The translations under genes were made by a program, and so were the position numbers. DNA of 64,000 nt from Hofstenia miamia (taxonomy: Eukaryota > Xenacoelomorpha > Acoela): NCBI GenBank assembly GCA_004352715.1, contig SCFE01000080.1, positions 989,759-1,053,758 of the forward strand, read 5' to 3'. Positions 32,900 to 43,990 of the stretch are shown here, one piece after another (the stretch's first letter is position 1; every line of letters begins with the position of its first letter). Under the pieces are notes generated by a model that was not told where the DNA came from, ran no database searches, and saw only the letters and a program-made list of their open reading frames with translations.

Positions 32900-33480
32900 G
32901 TATGATATTGTAAAAGATATCCACTTTAATGTTTAGGTCAGGCTAATTGTATACAGCTGCAAAACCAATATTGTAAATATCCTTCAAACAATTATCAAGG
33001 TTGCTTTTACAAAGATCAAATACTCACATCAGACAGATCATTCTTCATAAAGTAGGCGTTAAAATCACCTGCTAACATGATATGAGTATTAGAATTATCA
33101 AGAAGTATATCATCAAAATTATCTTTGAGAAAGCTAGCAACATTATGATTTTCATCTTTATTTAGTTGAGGAGAAATATATATACATGCAATGATACACA
33201 GCTGGCTTTGGATAACAAGGAATTCTATACAGGAAGGAACATTATTAACAGTAATTCTATGAGTTAGCCCAACTGATAAGGCAGGCCAAATGCAAATGCC
33301 ACCACTTCGCCTGTCTAATCTATCATGCCTAAACAGAGTGCAGTAATTAGGGATATTAAAGGCAGATTCACAAAAAAATTTTCATATTAATCCAACATTT
33401 ACAGATTGCAATAAAATCAAGTTTTTAAGATGTAGCAAGCACTTTCAGCTCGTTCATTTAATTTTGTATAGATTGAGCAT
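32900..33480 (-). pseudogene. LINE-D apurinic-type endonuclease remnant
   Basis: One minus frame reads RHDRLDRRSGGICIW, then PSCIEFLVI, CIIACIYISPQL and, near 33060-33100, IMLAGDFNAYF. The R.DR..GGG motif and GDFN box are hallmarks of the LINE APE domain. Several stops and shifts are present, and the C-terminal SDH was not found. Confidence 0.78.
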
Positions 33481-33514
33481 TAAATTAAAGGGGAGAAGGA
33501 TAACAAGAATCTAG

Positions 33515-34046
33515 TCATGAACTTAAGATAACTTCTTCACCATTTCTAAACAACTTGAGTTTCCTAATTTTTAGCATATTCCAGTTAATGCCATTTTGAA
33601 AAAGTTCATATTGCTTAGCCAATAATCGTTTCTCAATTTCTCTGTCTGGCAGGCTAAGATCAGATTTAATAAAAATTTGCTTTGAAGGAATATTCTGCAG
33701 TTCATAAATGTTATTTGCTAAACTTTTCGCCATTTATTCGGATCCAACATTGACAACCAGAGTACGTCTAAGAATAGCATTATAAGCGCCAATACAATCA
33801 ATGCTGGTAACTTTGTGCGCTTCCAAGGTGACTAACCTTGTTTTTTGCAAGTTCTATGTCCTTTAGTGTCCTTTCCCTGTGGTTTTTTATGTTTGGTTCC
33901 TTGCATCTAATATTTGGTAATCCATTGTATACCTTCTTCATTGAATCCACAACATGATTCTGAGCAGACACAACATACAAAACGCTGTTCTTTAGTTCCA
34001 ATTTTACCATTACACGAGTTGCAGGATTTAGCATTAGAACATGCAT
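33515..34046 (-). pseudogene. LINE-D ORF1 remnant
   Basis: The open segment 33733-33515 contains KQIFIKSDLSLPDREIEKRL, resembling the RRM-like C-terminal region of LINE ORF1 proteins, then LFRNGEEV. The upstream segment 34046-33798, in alternative frames, is Cys-rich and may be a PHD-like zinc finger. ORF1 proteins bind element RNA. Assignment is moderate. Confidence 0.6.
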
Positions 34047-34050
34047 TAGA

Positions 34051-34560
34051 ATTTATATTATTATATAATACCTTGTAAACTATTTAAATTCAAACGATAT
34101 AGAACTTTCGAATCTTACTTTACAATATAAGTACATATCAATGCAATATCACAACTTGACAGTGAAATGGAACTGCTTAATATTGATGAAGACATTGAAT
34201 TTTATGTAGTTTAGTGTAGCATTTATGTGTTATGTTGTATTTTTTATTGTAAATCTACATGTAAATCAGTGAATTGTTTGCTACATAAGTTACTGCTATC
34301 CCCTATGACCCCTATAAACGTCATTGTTATGTGCTATATGCCTATTTTAGTGATAATTTTTATCACTATGCGCTATCTTACTATGAACATTTGAATTATC
34401 ACTTTTCATTGACACAGACACTAAAACCTATTTTTGCTCCTCAACTTTCCCAGGCGAGTTTTTCTAGTTTCAACTGGATACAAAGTTATGGATTGGTTGT
34501 TGACAGTTTGCAGATATGTGGTAATATTAGTATTATTTGGATCAATACTTAGTGTCTTGT
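34051..34560. other. No gene recognised
   Basis: Between LINE-D and Gypsy-B protease. The short plus frame at 34331-34552 has no recognisable similarity. Confidence 0.45.
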
Positions 34561-34568
34561 CTTGGAAA

Positions 34569-34943
34569 TCAATTATACAATAGTATATATTTCTCAATGA
34601 AGTCCTTACTGAGAATTATCTCGTAAGGGAGTGTATGGTTTGTGGTATCTACAATGAGTGTATCATGTGTAAACTTATTGTTGGCAATTGTAAATTCTAA
34701 TGATTTGATTAAACCTTTAGTGTCAAGGTAATTGCTGAAAGAATTGATGAGACGATTGTTGTGAGATTCAATATTATCTCTTGTGATGCTTATTAAGTTA
34801 GTGCACATATCTGCAATTATAGAAACAGATGCATGAGTGTCTACAGTTGCCTGGATGACAAACCCATCTATTGTTATAGGTATCATGTTTTTATTTAACG
34901 TTGTTGTTACTAGGATCGAATGTGCACTGCTAAAAGTTGGCAC
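34569..34943 (-). pseudogene. Gypsy-B retropepsin, active site mutated
   Basis: Aspartic protease that matures Gag-Pol. Visible are ITIDGFVIQATVDTHASVSII, where the usual DTGA/DTGS active site is DTHA, and the C-terminal LPYEIILSKDFIEKY, corresponding to the ILG.DF motif. Length (124 residues) fits a retropepsin monomer. It follows the zinc knuckle and Gag on the minus strand. No reverse transcriptase follows; LINE-D is found instead. Confidence 0.82.
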
Positions 34944-34959
34944 ACTTACTTGTTAAAAT

Positions 34960-36813
34960 ATTTTTTGTCTTCTGTGTTGGAATCATAGATGTCCTTGATT
35001 GGCAATTAAGTGTATTGTTTTGGTGCAGTTGGGCTGTTATGCCTCTTTTGTCCACATTTTTTTGCAGTAAACTTTGTTTATGTTTATTACATTTGGTGTT
35101 TTATTGGATGGTTGTTCATGTTTTGTATTAGCATCTTTAGATGTGGATTGATTCTTGACAGGAAGTTTTGGTATCTTAATCATAAAAGGGGACGAACTGT
35201 TGCCAAATTTGATTTGATTTGATATTTTACAGTAGTTATCAATTTGAAGTTAAGCCTCAACAGCTTTCTTAATAAATGTAGGTAGTTTGTCTTTGGGACG
35301 GCATTTTTGTTCAAATCGGCGGCGAATTGACAATGGCATACCATATTTAATGTAAGTAAATAAATCATGTGACAAATACTCTGCTGAATCTGTAAATTCG
35401 TTCAACTTGGAAGATGTATTCCTCTATGTCGTCATCTTTTTGTAGGTTGTGTTATTTAAGATGATTTTGTATTGATTGCACGCAGAGGGTGCATGGAAAT
35501 GATCATGAAAATTTTGAATAAGTAATTCTGATTTAATTGTGGTATCTCATGTGAGATAATAATTGTACCTTTTTCCAGGGAGAAAACGTGGAAATTGTGC
35601 GATATAATGCTCTTGGCCTGCTCGTTGTATGATTAAGTTTTGCTCATAAGAAAAGAAGCATTCCTTGAAGTTGGAGAGGTTCCATTGGCTTTTTTGGAGA
35701 ATTTACGGGGCATTTTAATTACGGGGCTAATGGTGGTATTTTCGAACAGTATATTTTCTTATTTTACATAGGATTTTCTAGGTTTTGGATGTTATTAATG
35801 AAATCTAGTTTGTTATTTAATTGGTTAATTATTGGATTATTGAAATCTCATTCAGAGGAATGATCCCTTTTTGATGAAGTGTCGTCAATGGTGATCAGCA
35901 TAGAATATGAGATAGGACTTTTAAAAACGGTAGGGGACTGGTGTACACAATGTCCTAAATTTTGTTTATTTGGATCGGGTATTTTAGCGATCTTAGGAGT
36001 AGCTGCCTTTTGAAATAACTGTAAACTACGTGTAGTTAGTTGTGTTTTTGTTTCTTGCATTTCTTTTTTTAATACTGGATTTTCGGCCTCTTGTGAGATT
36101 AGCTGTCCAGTGACTTGTATATTCTAGACGTAGCATTTGTAGACTTGCTTAAGTAATTTGGTATTAGACTGTAACAATTTAAATCTTCCTTGATTTGACA
36201 TTTGAATCTCTTTTTTGGAGATTAGTATTTTTTCTTCTAGTGTGGGAAATTTAAGAAGGATTGCGCGGTTTTCCTTCTTTAGTTGACTGCAATTAATTTC
36301 CAATTCATCCTTTTCTTGATTAAGTGTATATATTTCATTACAGAGGGTCTGGTTTTCCTCATGCATTAGGTCGAATCGTCTAGCATTTTTTATCTGCATA
36401 AGGTCAAATTTCTCGCTAAGTTTTGTAAAATAATTTTTGAGGAATGCAATTCTTTTGGGAAGCTCTTCTCAAGAACAAACTTCTTCAGATGTTGGTGGGG
36501 ATTGACTAGCTTTTTTGGGAGACTGTTTAGATTTAGGGCTTCTTGTATTAGGCATCTCATCAATTGCTGTTAAAGGGATTTTGCCTTGTGAACTTGACTG
36601 GCATATTGATAACTAATAATTAAGTAAGTTAGCTAGGGTTTCCTGCAAATTCAAAAAAATTTTCGGTTTTATGACAGCACTGAGAAATGATATGTAAACC
36701 TGCAATCCAATTGTAGAAAGGTTCCATCCTCTCTTAACAGGGTTCAACATCTTCTTGTCAGTTATATCAGAGCTTCCACTGACAGCAGTATAGTTCATTA
36801 TGAAACAATACAT
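34960..36813 (-). pseudogene. gag: Gypsy-B Gag, broken
   Basis: Structural protein remnant. 36813-36613: possible start (MYCFIMNYTAVSGS) shortly after the primer-binding site. 36399-36124: strong Glu/Lys/Leu coiled coil (HEENQTLCNEIYTLNQEKDE). 36060-35848: Pro/Ser/Thr-rich segment. 35840-35180: capsid region in broken frames. Near 35040-35085 a zinc knuckle reads CKKCGQKRHNSPT after a one-base shift at an A-run, with the last Cys replaced by Ala. The layout (coiled coil, capsid, knuckle, protease) matches the Gypsy-A gag. Confidence 0.72.
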
Positions 36814-36820
36814 GTACTCA

Positions 36821-36840
36821 GAGTCCTGTTGTGGTCGCCA
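36821..36840 (-). promoter_or_regulatory. Putative primer-binding site of Gypsy-B
   Basis: Minus strand TGGCGACCACAACAGGACTC directly after an LTR end CCACA. Comparable to the sites at 8471 and 45790. Confidence 0.65.
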
Positions 36841-37300
36841 TGTGGCACCAGTGAGAAATCAGCAAAATTTCCTACTAATCTATCCTATTGAGAGTTTCAA
36901 GTTGATGCGTGGATGGACTGAGGCTACAAGTAGTTAACTAATTCCTCCTGCTAGTATACCCTATCCTAATAAAAGTTAAAAGTAAACAGGAGATCATGTA
37001 AGGGAAGAGTGGCCACACTCGACTGACCTAATACAGATAACCTTTTAGAAGAGTCATATAAAACTAGAGCCCTAATTAGATTAAGAAGTAAGAAGTTTTA
37101 ACTCTAGGGTGCAAGTTTTGAACCTAAGTGCTAAGTAAAATAACCTAAGCTCAGTCTGTGTTTCTCATCTTATGAAATTTAAGTGAAAGCATTAATAACA
37201 ATTTTCATTACAAATGACAAGCACTACAAAAGCCCTAGCCATACAACTAACCTTGTAAAAGGGCATGCATATGAAATTGTCCGCTGACTGGGTGCCTTTT
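36841..37300 (-). repeat. Gypsy-B LTR (outer end uncertain)
   Basis: The LTR end (minus strand) is GTGCCACA at 36841. The start could not be fixed because no second copy is in the window; the upper coordinate is approximate. It does not resemble the Gypsy-A LTR. Confidence 0.5.
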
Positions 37301-37830
37301 AATGTTGAAAAGTTAGAAACACATTTTAATTAAATAACAAACTCAAAAGAAAATAAAAGTAAAACGAATTTACTGAGAATTAATTCAAGAGAACAAAAAT
37401 GAAATAATCACACTTATTTATCAATTATGAAATGGGTACCAATAAAAAAATCATACTGTGGAAAAATATAGACAAATAATTGGCAGGTACAATTCAGTCT
37501 TCTGCTATTAATTTTACCATGCTAGAATTAGCAGAAATTCAAACGAAAATGTATAGCACTGTTTGTCATTTCGTCAAATTGGCAATTGGAATAATATCAA
37601 AAACATACAATTGAAAATATAATAAATAAAGAAATAGGCTGAGTTTAATGTCTTTATGCCACACTATTAATGACTTCATCTTATAACAAATGCAATGAAA
37701 CAGCTGGATAGCTATTAGGTTATTGTAGAATCTTGCCAATCCAAATTTCACAATTAATCAAGAGTAACTTATTACTTTTCACAGTGTCCAGAGACATCTT
37801 TAGCAGCAACAGCTCCAGCTTTTACTTGAA
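37301..37830. other. No gene recognised
   Basis: AT-rich. The segment 37686-37730 resembles 43050-43100, so it is part of a dispersed repeat. Confidence 0.45.
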
Positions 37831-37833
37831 TTC

Positions 37834-38876
37834 TGCAGTAGAAACCTTCAACAGGATTAGTGTGTGAATGGGCAACTCAGTGATTGTGGGTGTGTGACAA
37901 CTTATCAATTTTGTGCATTGATTGTTTTTGTAATTATGGTTATGTAAAGATAAGGAAATAATGCAACCTCAATGCTTTAGCTTGTTATCGAGCCTTACAT
38001 ATAATAGCCCTACAGATATAACAATACATACTAGACATTCTTACATGTAAACAATCAATGCAGCCTGCAAGAAAGGAAATGCATAAGTCAGTCAATGGTC
38101 AACTATGATATAAAACAATGAGCTACTTGAATTCAATACTGAGATAATAACTACGAGATAAAACCATGAGCAACTTGGATTCAATAATGAAATTATAAGC
38201 ATGTAGAGCAATATAAATATAATCATAATAACTGACAAGCAACAAGTAATAGGAAAGCTACAATGGAGAAAAATCCCTATTCATAACCTAAAAGCACATT
38301 GAGGAAACTACAGCTACTGCCCTCACTGCCATTGAATAACTGATTGTGAGGCTGCTCCAGCATTCCTTTAAATGTGTATGGGGACCACCATACAATTACC
38401 TCTAGTGCTTGAACGTTTAGCTTTCCATAAACTATTAAATAACCTGACAAGAAAAGAAGAAGTAAATCCAAACTAAATTCATTCATCAACCATTTTAACA
38501 TTTGTTGCATATTTATAGCACATTTTAGTAAATAATCAAATACTTGACTAGTACCTGTTTGATCGAAGCTTGTTTACAATTTTCCCTCACATTTCAGTTC
38601 TGCTTTTAATTATGCAATGTCAGTGTTAATTAGAGTAAGCTGTTTGGTCATCTTTGTTTTTGCCAAATACTGTTGAGTTAAATTTAAATATAAAACTGCA
38701 TGAAACAATTTACAAATCAAATAATCAATCATAACCATGTGGTTACAATTTAATCATTATTACATTTTAGTCTTAGTTACGTCCCTCTTTCTTCTCACTT
38801 TGACCACACATGGTTATTCAATGGATTATGCCACATTATTATCTTATTTTAGATCCAAATTCATGGGGTATAACAA
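37834..38876. repeat. Duplicated repeat R2, copy 1
   Basis: About 1.05 kb, repeated at 39026-40160 with few changes except extra minisatellite units in copy 2. It includes a perfect-looking 3' splice-type sequence (minus strand TTCTTTTCTTGTCAG near 38446) and the open segment 38510-38277, but no recognised protein. The 3' part (38840-38876) resembles LTR sequence with TTATTTTAGATCCAAATTC. Confidence 0.75.
38110..38205. repeat. Minisatellite, two units
   Basis: Units of about 48 bp around AATGAGCAACTTGGATTCAA; two in this copy, three in the copy at 39300-39455. Confidence 0.75.
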
Positions 38877-39004
38877 GTTTTAGTATACATATGAGGTGTC
38901 AAGAATTGTGAAGTTTTCCATCCTGAAGTGGAGGCTTTCAATGGCTCAGGAATATCATCTTGATACTTTTCCTTGAGGAACATTGCTAGCCAGATGTGCT
39001 CAAC

Positions 39005-39025
39005 NNNNNNNNNNNNNNNNNNNNN
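39005..39025. other. 21-N assembly gap
   Basis: Joins the two versions of repeat R2; the right side restarts at the equivalent of 37834. Confidence 0.95.
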
Positions 39026-40160
39026 TTCTGCAGTAGAAACCTTTAACTGGATTAGTGTGTGAATGGGCAACTCAGTGATTGTGGGTGTGTGACAACTTAT
39101 CAATTTTGTGCATTGATTGTTTTTGTTATTATGATTATGTAAAAATAAGGAAGGAACACAACTGCAATGCTTTAGCTTGTTATCAAGCCTTACATATAAT
39201 AGCCCTACATATATAACAATACATACTAGACATTCTTACATGTAAACAATCAATGCAGTCTGCAAGAAAGCAAATGCATAATTTGGCCAATGGTCAACTA
39301 TGATATAAAACAATGAGCAGCTTGGATTCAATGATGAAATAATAACTGTAATAACTACAATGTAACACAATGAGCAACTTGGATTCAATAATGAAATAAT
39401 AACTACAACATAAAACATTGAGCAACTTGGATTCAATAATGACTTAATAAACATGTAGAGCAATATAACTATAATCATAATAATTGACAAGCAATGAGTA
39501 ATAGGAAAGCTACAATGGAGAAAAATCCCTATCCCTATTCATAACCTAAAAGCACATTGAGGAAACTACAGCTACTGCCCTCACTGCCATTGAATAGCTG
39601 ATTGTGAGGCTGCTCCAGCATTCCTTTAAATGTATGTGGGGACCACCATACAATTACCTCTAGTGCTTGAACGTTTAGCTTTCCATAAACTATTAAATAA
39701 CCTGACAAGAAAAGAAGAAGTAAATCCAAACTAAATTCATTCATCAACCATTTTAACATTTGTTGCATATTTATAGCACATTTTAGTAAATAATCAAATA
39801 CTTGACTAGTACCTGTTTGATCGAAGCTTGTTTACAATTTTCCCTCACATTTCAGTTCTGCTTTTAATTATGCAATGTCAGTGTTAATTAGAGTAAGCTG
39901 TTTGGTCATCTTTGTTTTTGCCAAATACTGTTGAGTTAAATTTAAATATAAAACTGCATGAAACAATTTACAAATCAAATAATCAATCATAACCATGTGG
40001 TTACAATTTAATCATTATTACATTTTAGTCTTAGTTACGTCCCTCTTTCTTCTCACTTTGACCACACATGGTTATTCAATGGATTATGCCACATTATTAT
40101 CTTATTTTAGATCCAAATTCATGGGGTATAACAAGTTTTAGTATACATATGAGGTGTCAA
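39026..40160. repeat. Duplicated repeat R2, copy 2
   Basis: Matches 37834-38876, the offset growing from 1192 to 1258 because of minisatellite expansion. At 40160 it continues into sequence shared with 43150-43620 (GTTTCAACCCTGT, TTGTAATTAATTA), whereas copy 1 diverges at GAGGTGTCAA. Confidence 0.75.
39300..39455. repeat. Minisatellite, three units
   Basis: Three imperfect units of about 48-54 bp centred on GAGCA(A/G)CTTGGATTCAA. Confidence 0.75.
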
Positions 40161-40670
40161 TGAACACCCTATTATATTCCAGGAGTCACAACCTTTATTT
40201 GAGTAATTGGTTATCATCACTGCTGGAAGTGATTCTTTCTTAATTGCTTCATTCAGCATTGGGTTTCAACCCTGTAATTTACTGCATATGATCTGAAGAG
40301 AACTTTCATTACCATTAGAGTTACAATATAGTTGTAATTAATTAATAGATAAGATTAATAAATGATCTAAAAGCAGAACTTTACTTGGAGTCATACTTGC
40401 AACACAGATTGTTTAAAGACCAAATAAGAAGTGGATATTGCTAACTTCATTCTATCTCAGCTCATTGCTGATTCTACATTACTAATAAATTTGTAAGATC
40501 ACTTATTGTAAATGGTAACTACTAAAAATTGCAATGAATTTATAAGTTGAATATAAGCCAATTAAAATGAGTTCTGCTCATGGTTTTACATGTAATATAC
40601 ATGTTTTAAGTACAAAAATATGTATACACGTTTTTAATGTCAACATATTTTAGATTATTTCTCCCACGTC

Positions 40671-41449
40671 ATGCAGTCATGGAAGCATTTGGATAGAAAC
40701 AAAATTATTGAGGATTTCTACATTTTACACAAAGGTAATGGTAAAGCATTTACAGTGAGACATTTTATACTGATGGGAATTGTAAGAAGTGTTGTGTATT
40801 GTGTCCTGCAGCATATTGACAACATAGTTGACATTGGTAAAATAGTCTCAGAGGGGCAGATATGCCTTGAAAATACAATGGCCAGAAAAAGGAAGCTAGC
40901 AAAGGAAATTGTGGAGAAAATGGGTGTATCTCAGTAAAAAATTTCATGAAAATATGGAATTTTGCAACACTATATTTGTAAAATAATAGAGCAGTCAGAA
41001 CTAAATTATTTCAAGCATGCTCCCATCCCAAAGAGTACTGATGTGATCAATGACAAGATCCAAAGAAGATGTTTGATACTGAGAAAATCTAAATTAAAGC
41101 CTTCAAAGAATTATCATCTGCTAATAGACAATGAATCATACTTTAGCATTTCTTGAGATGAACAAAGAGGCTACTATACAGAAAACAAAGATGCCTGTCT
41201 AAATCACATTAAATTCAAAGCTAGAGAGACGTTTCCAACATGCATCCTTGTTTGGATCACAATATCAGAGGATGGTCTTTGCAGCAAACCATTTTTATGG
41301 AGAAGAGTAATATGACTGGTGAGATATACTTGAAAGAGTGTATTAAGAAGTGTCTCATTCCATTTATTGAAGAAATAGAAGGTTATGTAGTTTTCTTGTT
41401 TGACAGTGCTACAGCACACTATAAAAATTGTGTTCAAGGTGTAACATAA
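40671..41449 (+). pseudogene. Mariner-type transposase, N-terminal and core part
   Basis: Transposase of the Tc1/mariner superfamily. ATG at 40671. A helix-turn-helix at FLMGIVRSVVYCVLQ-like sequence (here HFILMGIVRSVVYCVLQHID), then after a TAA at 40936 the frame shifts and reads YICKIIEQSELNYFKHAP and the linker RRCLILRKSK. First catalytic Asp in LLIDNESYF, then ISEDGLCSKPFLWR in another frame, and the second Asp in VVFLFDSATAHYKNCV. The frame is lost at 41449 before the third catalytic position, which is found 2.3 kb away at 43745. Confidence 0.8.
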
Positions 41450-41750
41450 TCAGCATTAATCAAAATGAAAAAGGTGATGATGAAAAAAAGGAATTAAAAA
41501 ACTTTTATTTCTTTATTTTGATTAATTTGACTGTAATTTTATATCAATTAGACCCTTTTGTAACAAAGATTTAATATGGTAAAGTAACTATCAGCAAAAG
41601 ATTTGACAAAAGGCAGTTAACTGAAAATGCATAGCTAATTGATAATTGTTAATAACACATGACGAAATAATCAGCAGAAGAAATTTTAATCAAGGAAATA
41701 ATTGTCAAAAAAGAACAGGTACATGTTGTTTGTTGGAAAGTTTTGATATA

Positions 41751-42785
41751 CAGTGTGTGCCAGCAAGTTTGCATAATTAAAGATGTGTATAAGAGACAAA
41801 TGATTTCTTGCTTTTGCACTACTCCCATCAGCCAGAGACGGAATTTTTATGATACTCCAAAGATTTTCAATGGTGTTCATGTAGGTTGATGCTGGTGGCC
41901 CATTCAGAATTTGAATGTTCCTTGAGGCAATATGGGGCTTTGTGCATTGACTGACTTGGCAAGTTACATTTTCTTGCTGAAACAGGCCTTCGCCATCCAG
42001 AAACCCCTCCCTCATTTGCTGAACAAAACGTCCATTGATGATCTTCATAATATAACTCTCACTGTTGAGGTTTCCTACCACAACATGAGTGCGACCAGTA
42101 CCCTGGTAAGAGAAGCATGCCCATATCATAACCTGAGACAAAATTTGGACACTCACCTCCAACTTGAATCATCATTTCATCAGTGAAGAGCACTTTTTTC
42201 CAATCATCAATTGTCCACTCCTTGTGATCAAGGGCCCACTGGTACTTTTTTCCTGCTGTGCCTTTGTCAGCAGTGGGCATTTTGGTGGTTTAATCACATG
42301 GCAGCCAGTTTGATTAAGTGCTGTTGGACAGTTCACACACTCAGATGATCGCCCTAAGCACCCAACAACATTTTCACTTCTTGGGCCAAAGACTTTGGCG
42401 ACTTTACTGAAATATTAAGCTTTCTGTTTGAGCCACCACAATTTTCATAATGCAGGTCAACATTTCCTTCTTCTTGGTACTGCTTGATGATTCTGGACGC
42501 ACTGAATTGATTAAGGCCCACAATTGTTGAAATCTCCAAATGTGTCTTCGTTGTATGTTTGAAAAGCATCAAAACTTTCACTTTTTTCTGTTCTCTTTTG
42601 TTCATGGTGTAATTCAAAATGGGGACGTATGACGGGCGAAAAACCAATAATAGTAATGAGTATGCAATTACACACGAGTCTTAGTCGAGAATAACTGCCT
42701 ATCTTGCAGGTACATACATGTTATGTGCCTTTTCTTTGAAGTTTAGAGAAAGAATGCAATTATGCATACTTGCTGGCATGCACTG
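41751..42785 (-). mobile_element. Tc1-E transposon with terminal repeats and TA duplication
   Basis: 1035 bp. Left end CAGTGTGTGCCAGCAAGTTT, right end (reverse complement) CAGTGCATGCCAGCAAGTAT, each flanked by TA (41749-41750, 42786-42787). It contains a broken transposase on the minus strand. It lies within the interval that splits the mariner-type transposase. Confidence 0.92.
41760..42647 (-). pseudogene. Tc1-E transposase, DD34E layout, broken
   Basis: 42647-42354: N-terminal helix-turn-helix (HLEISTIVGLNQFSASRIIK) after MNKREQKK. 42280-42059: linker and first catalytic Asp in DDWKKVLFTDE. 42162 downward in another frame: VMIWACFSYQGTG, then the second catalytic position in QQENVTCQ (Asp replaced by Glu) and, after 34 residues, the Glu in IENLWSIIK. 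The tail runs into the terminal repeat without the usual stop. Two frameshifts and the altered Asp make it inactive. Confidence 0.85.
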
Positions 42786-42787
42786 TA

Positions 42788-43740
42788 CATACAATGTACA
42801 TGAACAAGAAAGTGATGAAATTAAATTATTCAGAGTTGTCTTTACTTTGTATCAGGTTTGATTATTACATAAATGGAAGCTAACTGTTCAGGCACATGAG
42901 TAGCTATTCAGAGATTTTCACCATGCAATTATCGGCCATTGGGAGGCATCATCAATATTCTGCAATCAAAATCAGCTTTAACATCAGCTTTATCTTGCAC
43001 TCTGTTTAGAGAAAGTGTGTCCTAAGGTTAGGGATACAACTCACTTTAACAAGAAATGCAATTAAACAGTTGGATAGCTGAACAGATGTTAACTTATTGT
43101 TTTTGATTCAAATTCTGGATTGATATTAAACATAACAAGCCTTATTACACATATGAGATGTCTATGAACATCCTAATAATTATTGCATTTATTACACTGT
43201 TTTATTTTGGACTCTTCATCAACCTCTTTTGTAAGGCCCTGATGATTGCTCACATGGAGCAACTGTTATGTACTTATGTATCTATAGGGTTATTTATATG
43301 TAAGATCGTTAAACAGTGAAAGTGGTCAAGTTGCAAATATTCATTTATTATTATTTCACATAACAAGAGCAATCATTGTACAAATTCGTCAATGGTAAGC
43401 AACAAATGGGAGCACTGCACAATACTCTATTAATCACTATCACTGAGAGTGTTCGTTCGTGAGTCAGAAACCTTTGCATAGCATCAGCAATTGCTGCTGG
43501 ATACCAATTCATTCTTGATTGCATGGCCCCACTTTAGGTTTCAACCCTGTCATCCCTTGCTGTAGATCTAAATGGATTGTAATTAATTAAGTGTACACAA
43601 TCAAGTTGTTGAAATTAATACGTAATAATGTACAGCAGAGATATTCTGGAGTCTCACTCATGACAGAGAACTGTTGTTGACTACAAAAAGTAATAGTAAA
43701 AGCTAAACTATAGTCAATCTCTATTAAGTCTTGATTCTAC
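42788..43740. repeat. Dispersed LTR-like repeat between the mariner halves
   Basis: Shares blocks with 37686-37730 (AAATGCAATTAAACAG-like) and with 40120-40345 (CATATGAG(A/G)TGTC, GTTTCAACCCTGT, TTGTAATTAATTA). Probably an LTR or its remnant; ends not fixed. No gene seen. Confidence 0.5.
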
Positions 43741-43744
43741 AAAG

Positions 43745-43990
43745 AGTTCATGCATCTAAAAAATATCTTATATGAAGATGAAAACTTTCCAAAAGTCTCA
43801 GAACTCTGCCCAATAAAGAAATACTGGGGCTTGTTAAAAGATCTTATTTATTCAAATGGATGGCAGGCAAAATTGAATTGGAAATTTATTGTGTGGATAA
43901 AACTGAAGATGAACCAAGTGAATCCGGATATATCCAGTGTGTGATGCGCAAATGAAAATGAAGGTGCGTAAAGTTGCTGATAATGGGATT
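43745..43990 (+). pseudogene. Mariner-type transposase, C-terminal part
   Basis: Open segment reading NFPKVSELCPIKKYWGLLKD, then LIYSNGWQAK, matching the conserved end of mariner-type transposases (PIE.FWA.LK, then VY..GW.A). The third catalytic region is altered: PIE is PIK. A further conserved stretch follows after a stop at 43942. It is on the same strand as 40671-41449 and follows it in order, so both halves probably belong to one interrupted copy. Confidence 0.78.

Larger units (their letters stand above)
32320..34050 (-). mobile_element. LINE-D, minus strand, 3' truncated
   Basis: ORF1 remnant (34046-33515), endonuclease (about 33480-32900) and start of the reverse transcriptase (32631-32320). 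The reverse transcriptase ends at the inverted terminal sequence at 32319. The outer boundary near 34050 is approximate. It lies beside Gypsy-B protease. Confidence 0.8.

Noticed and set aside
37772-37875. Short minus-strand frame with NPVEGFYCRIQVKAG, ending GHCEK-stop
   Set aside because: It looks exon-like with paired Cys, but an in-frame TGA lies just upstream, no clear splice acceptor is present, and it is too short to support a host gene.
38277-38510. 77-codon frame after a good splice-acceptor-like sequence, present twice
   Set aside because: The acceptor TTCTTTTCTTGTCAG is convincing in form, but no protein family, donor partner or neighbouring exon could be found; treated as part of repeat R2.
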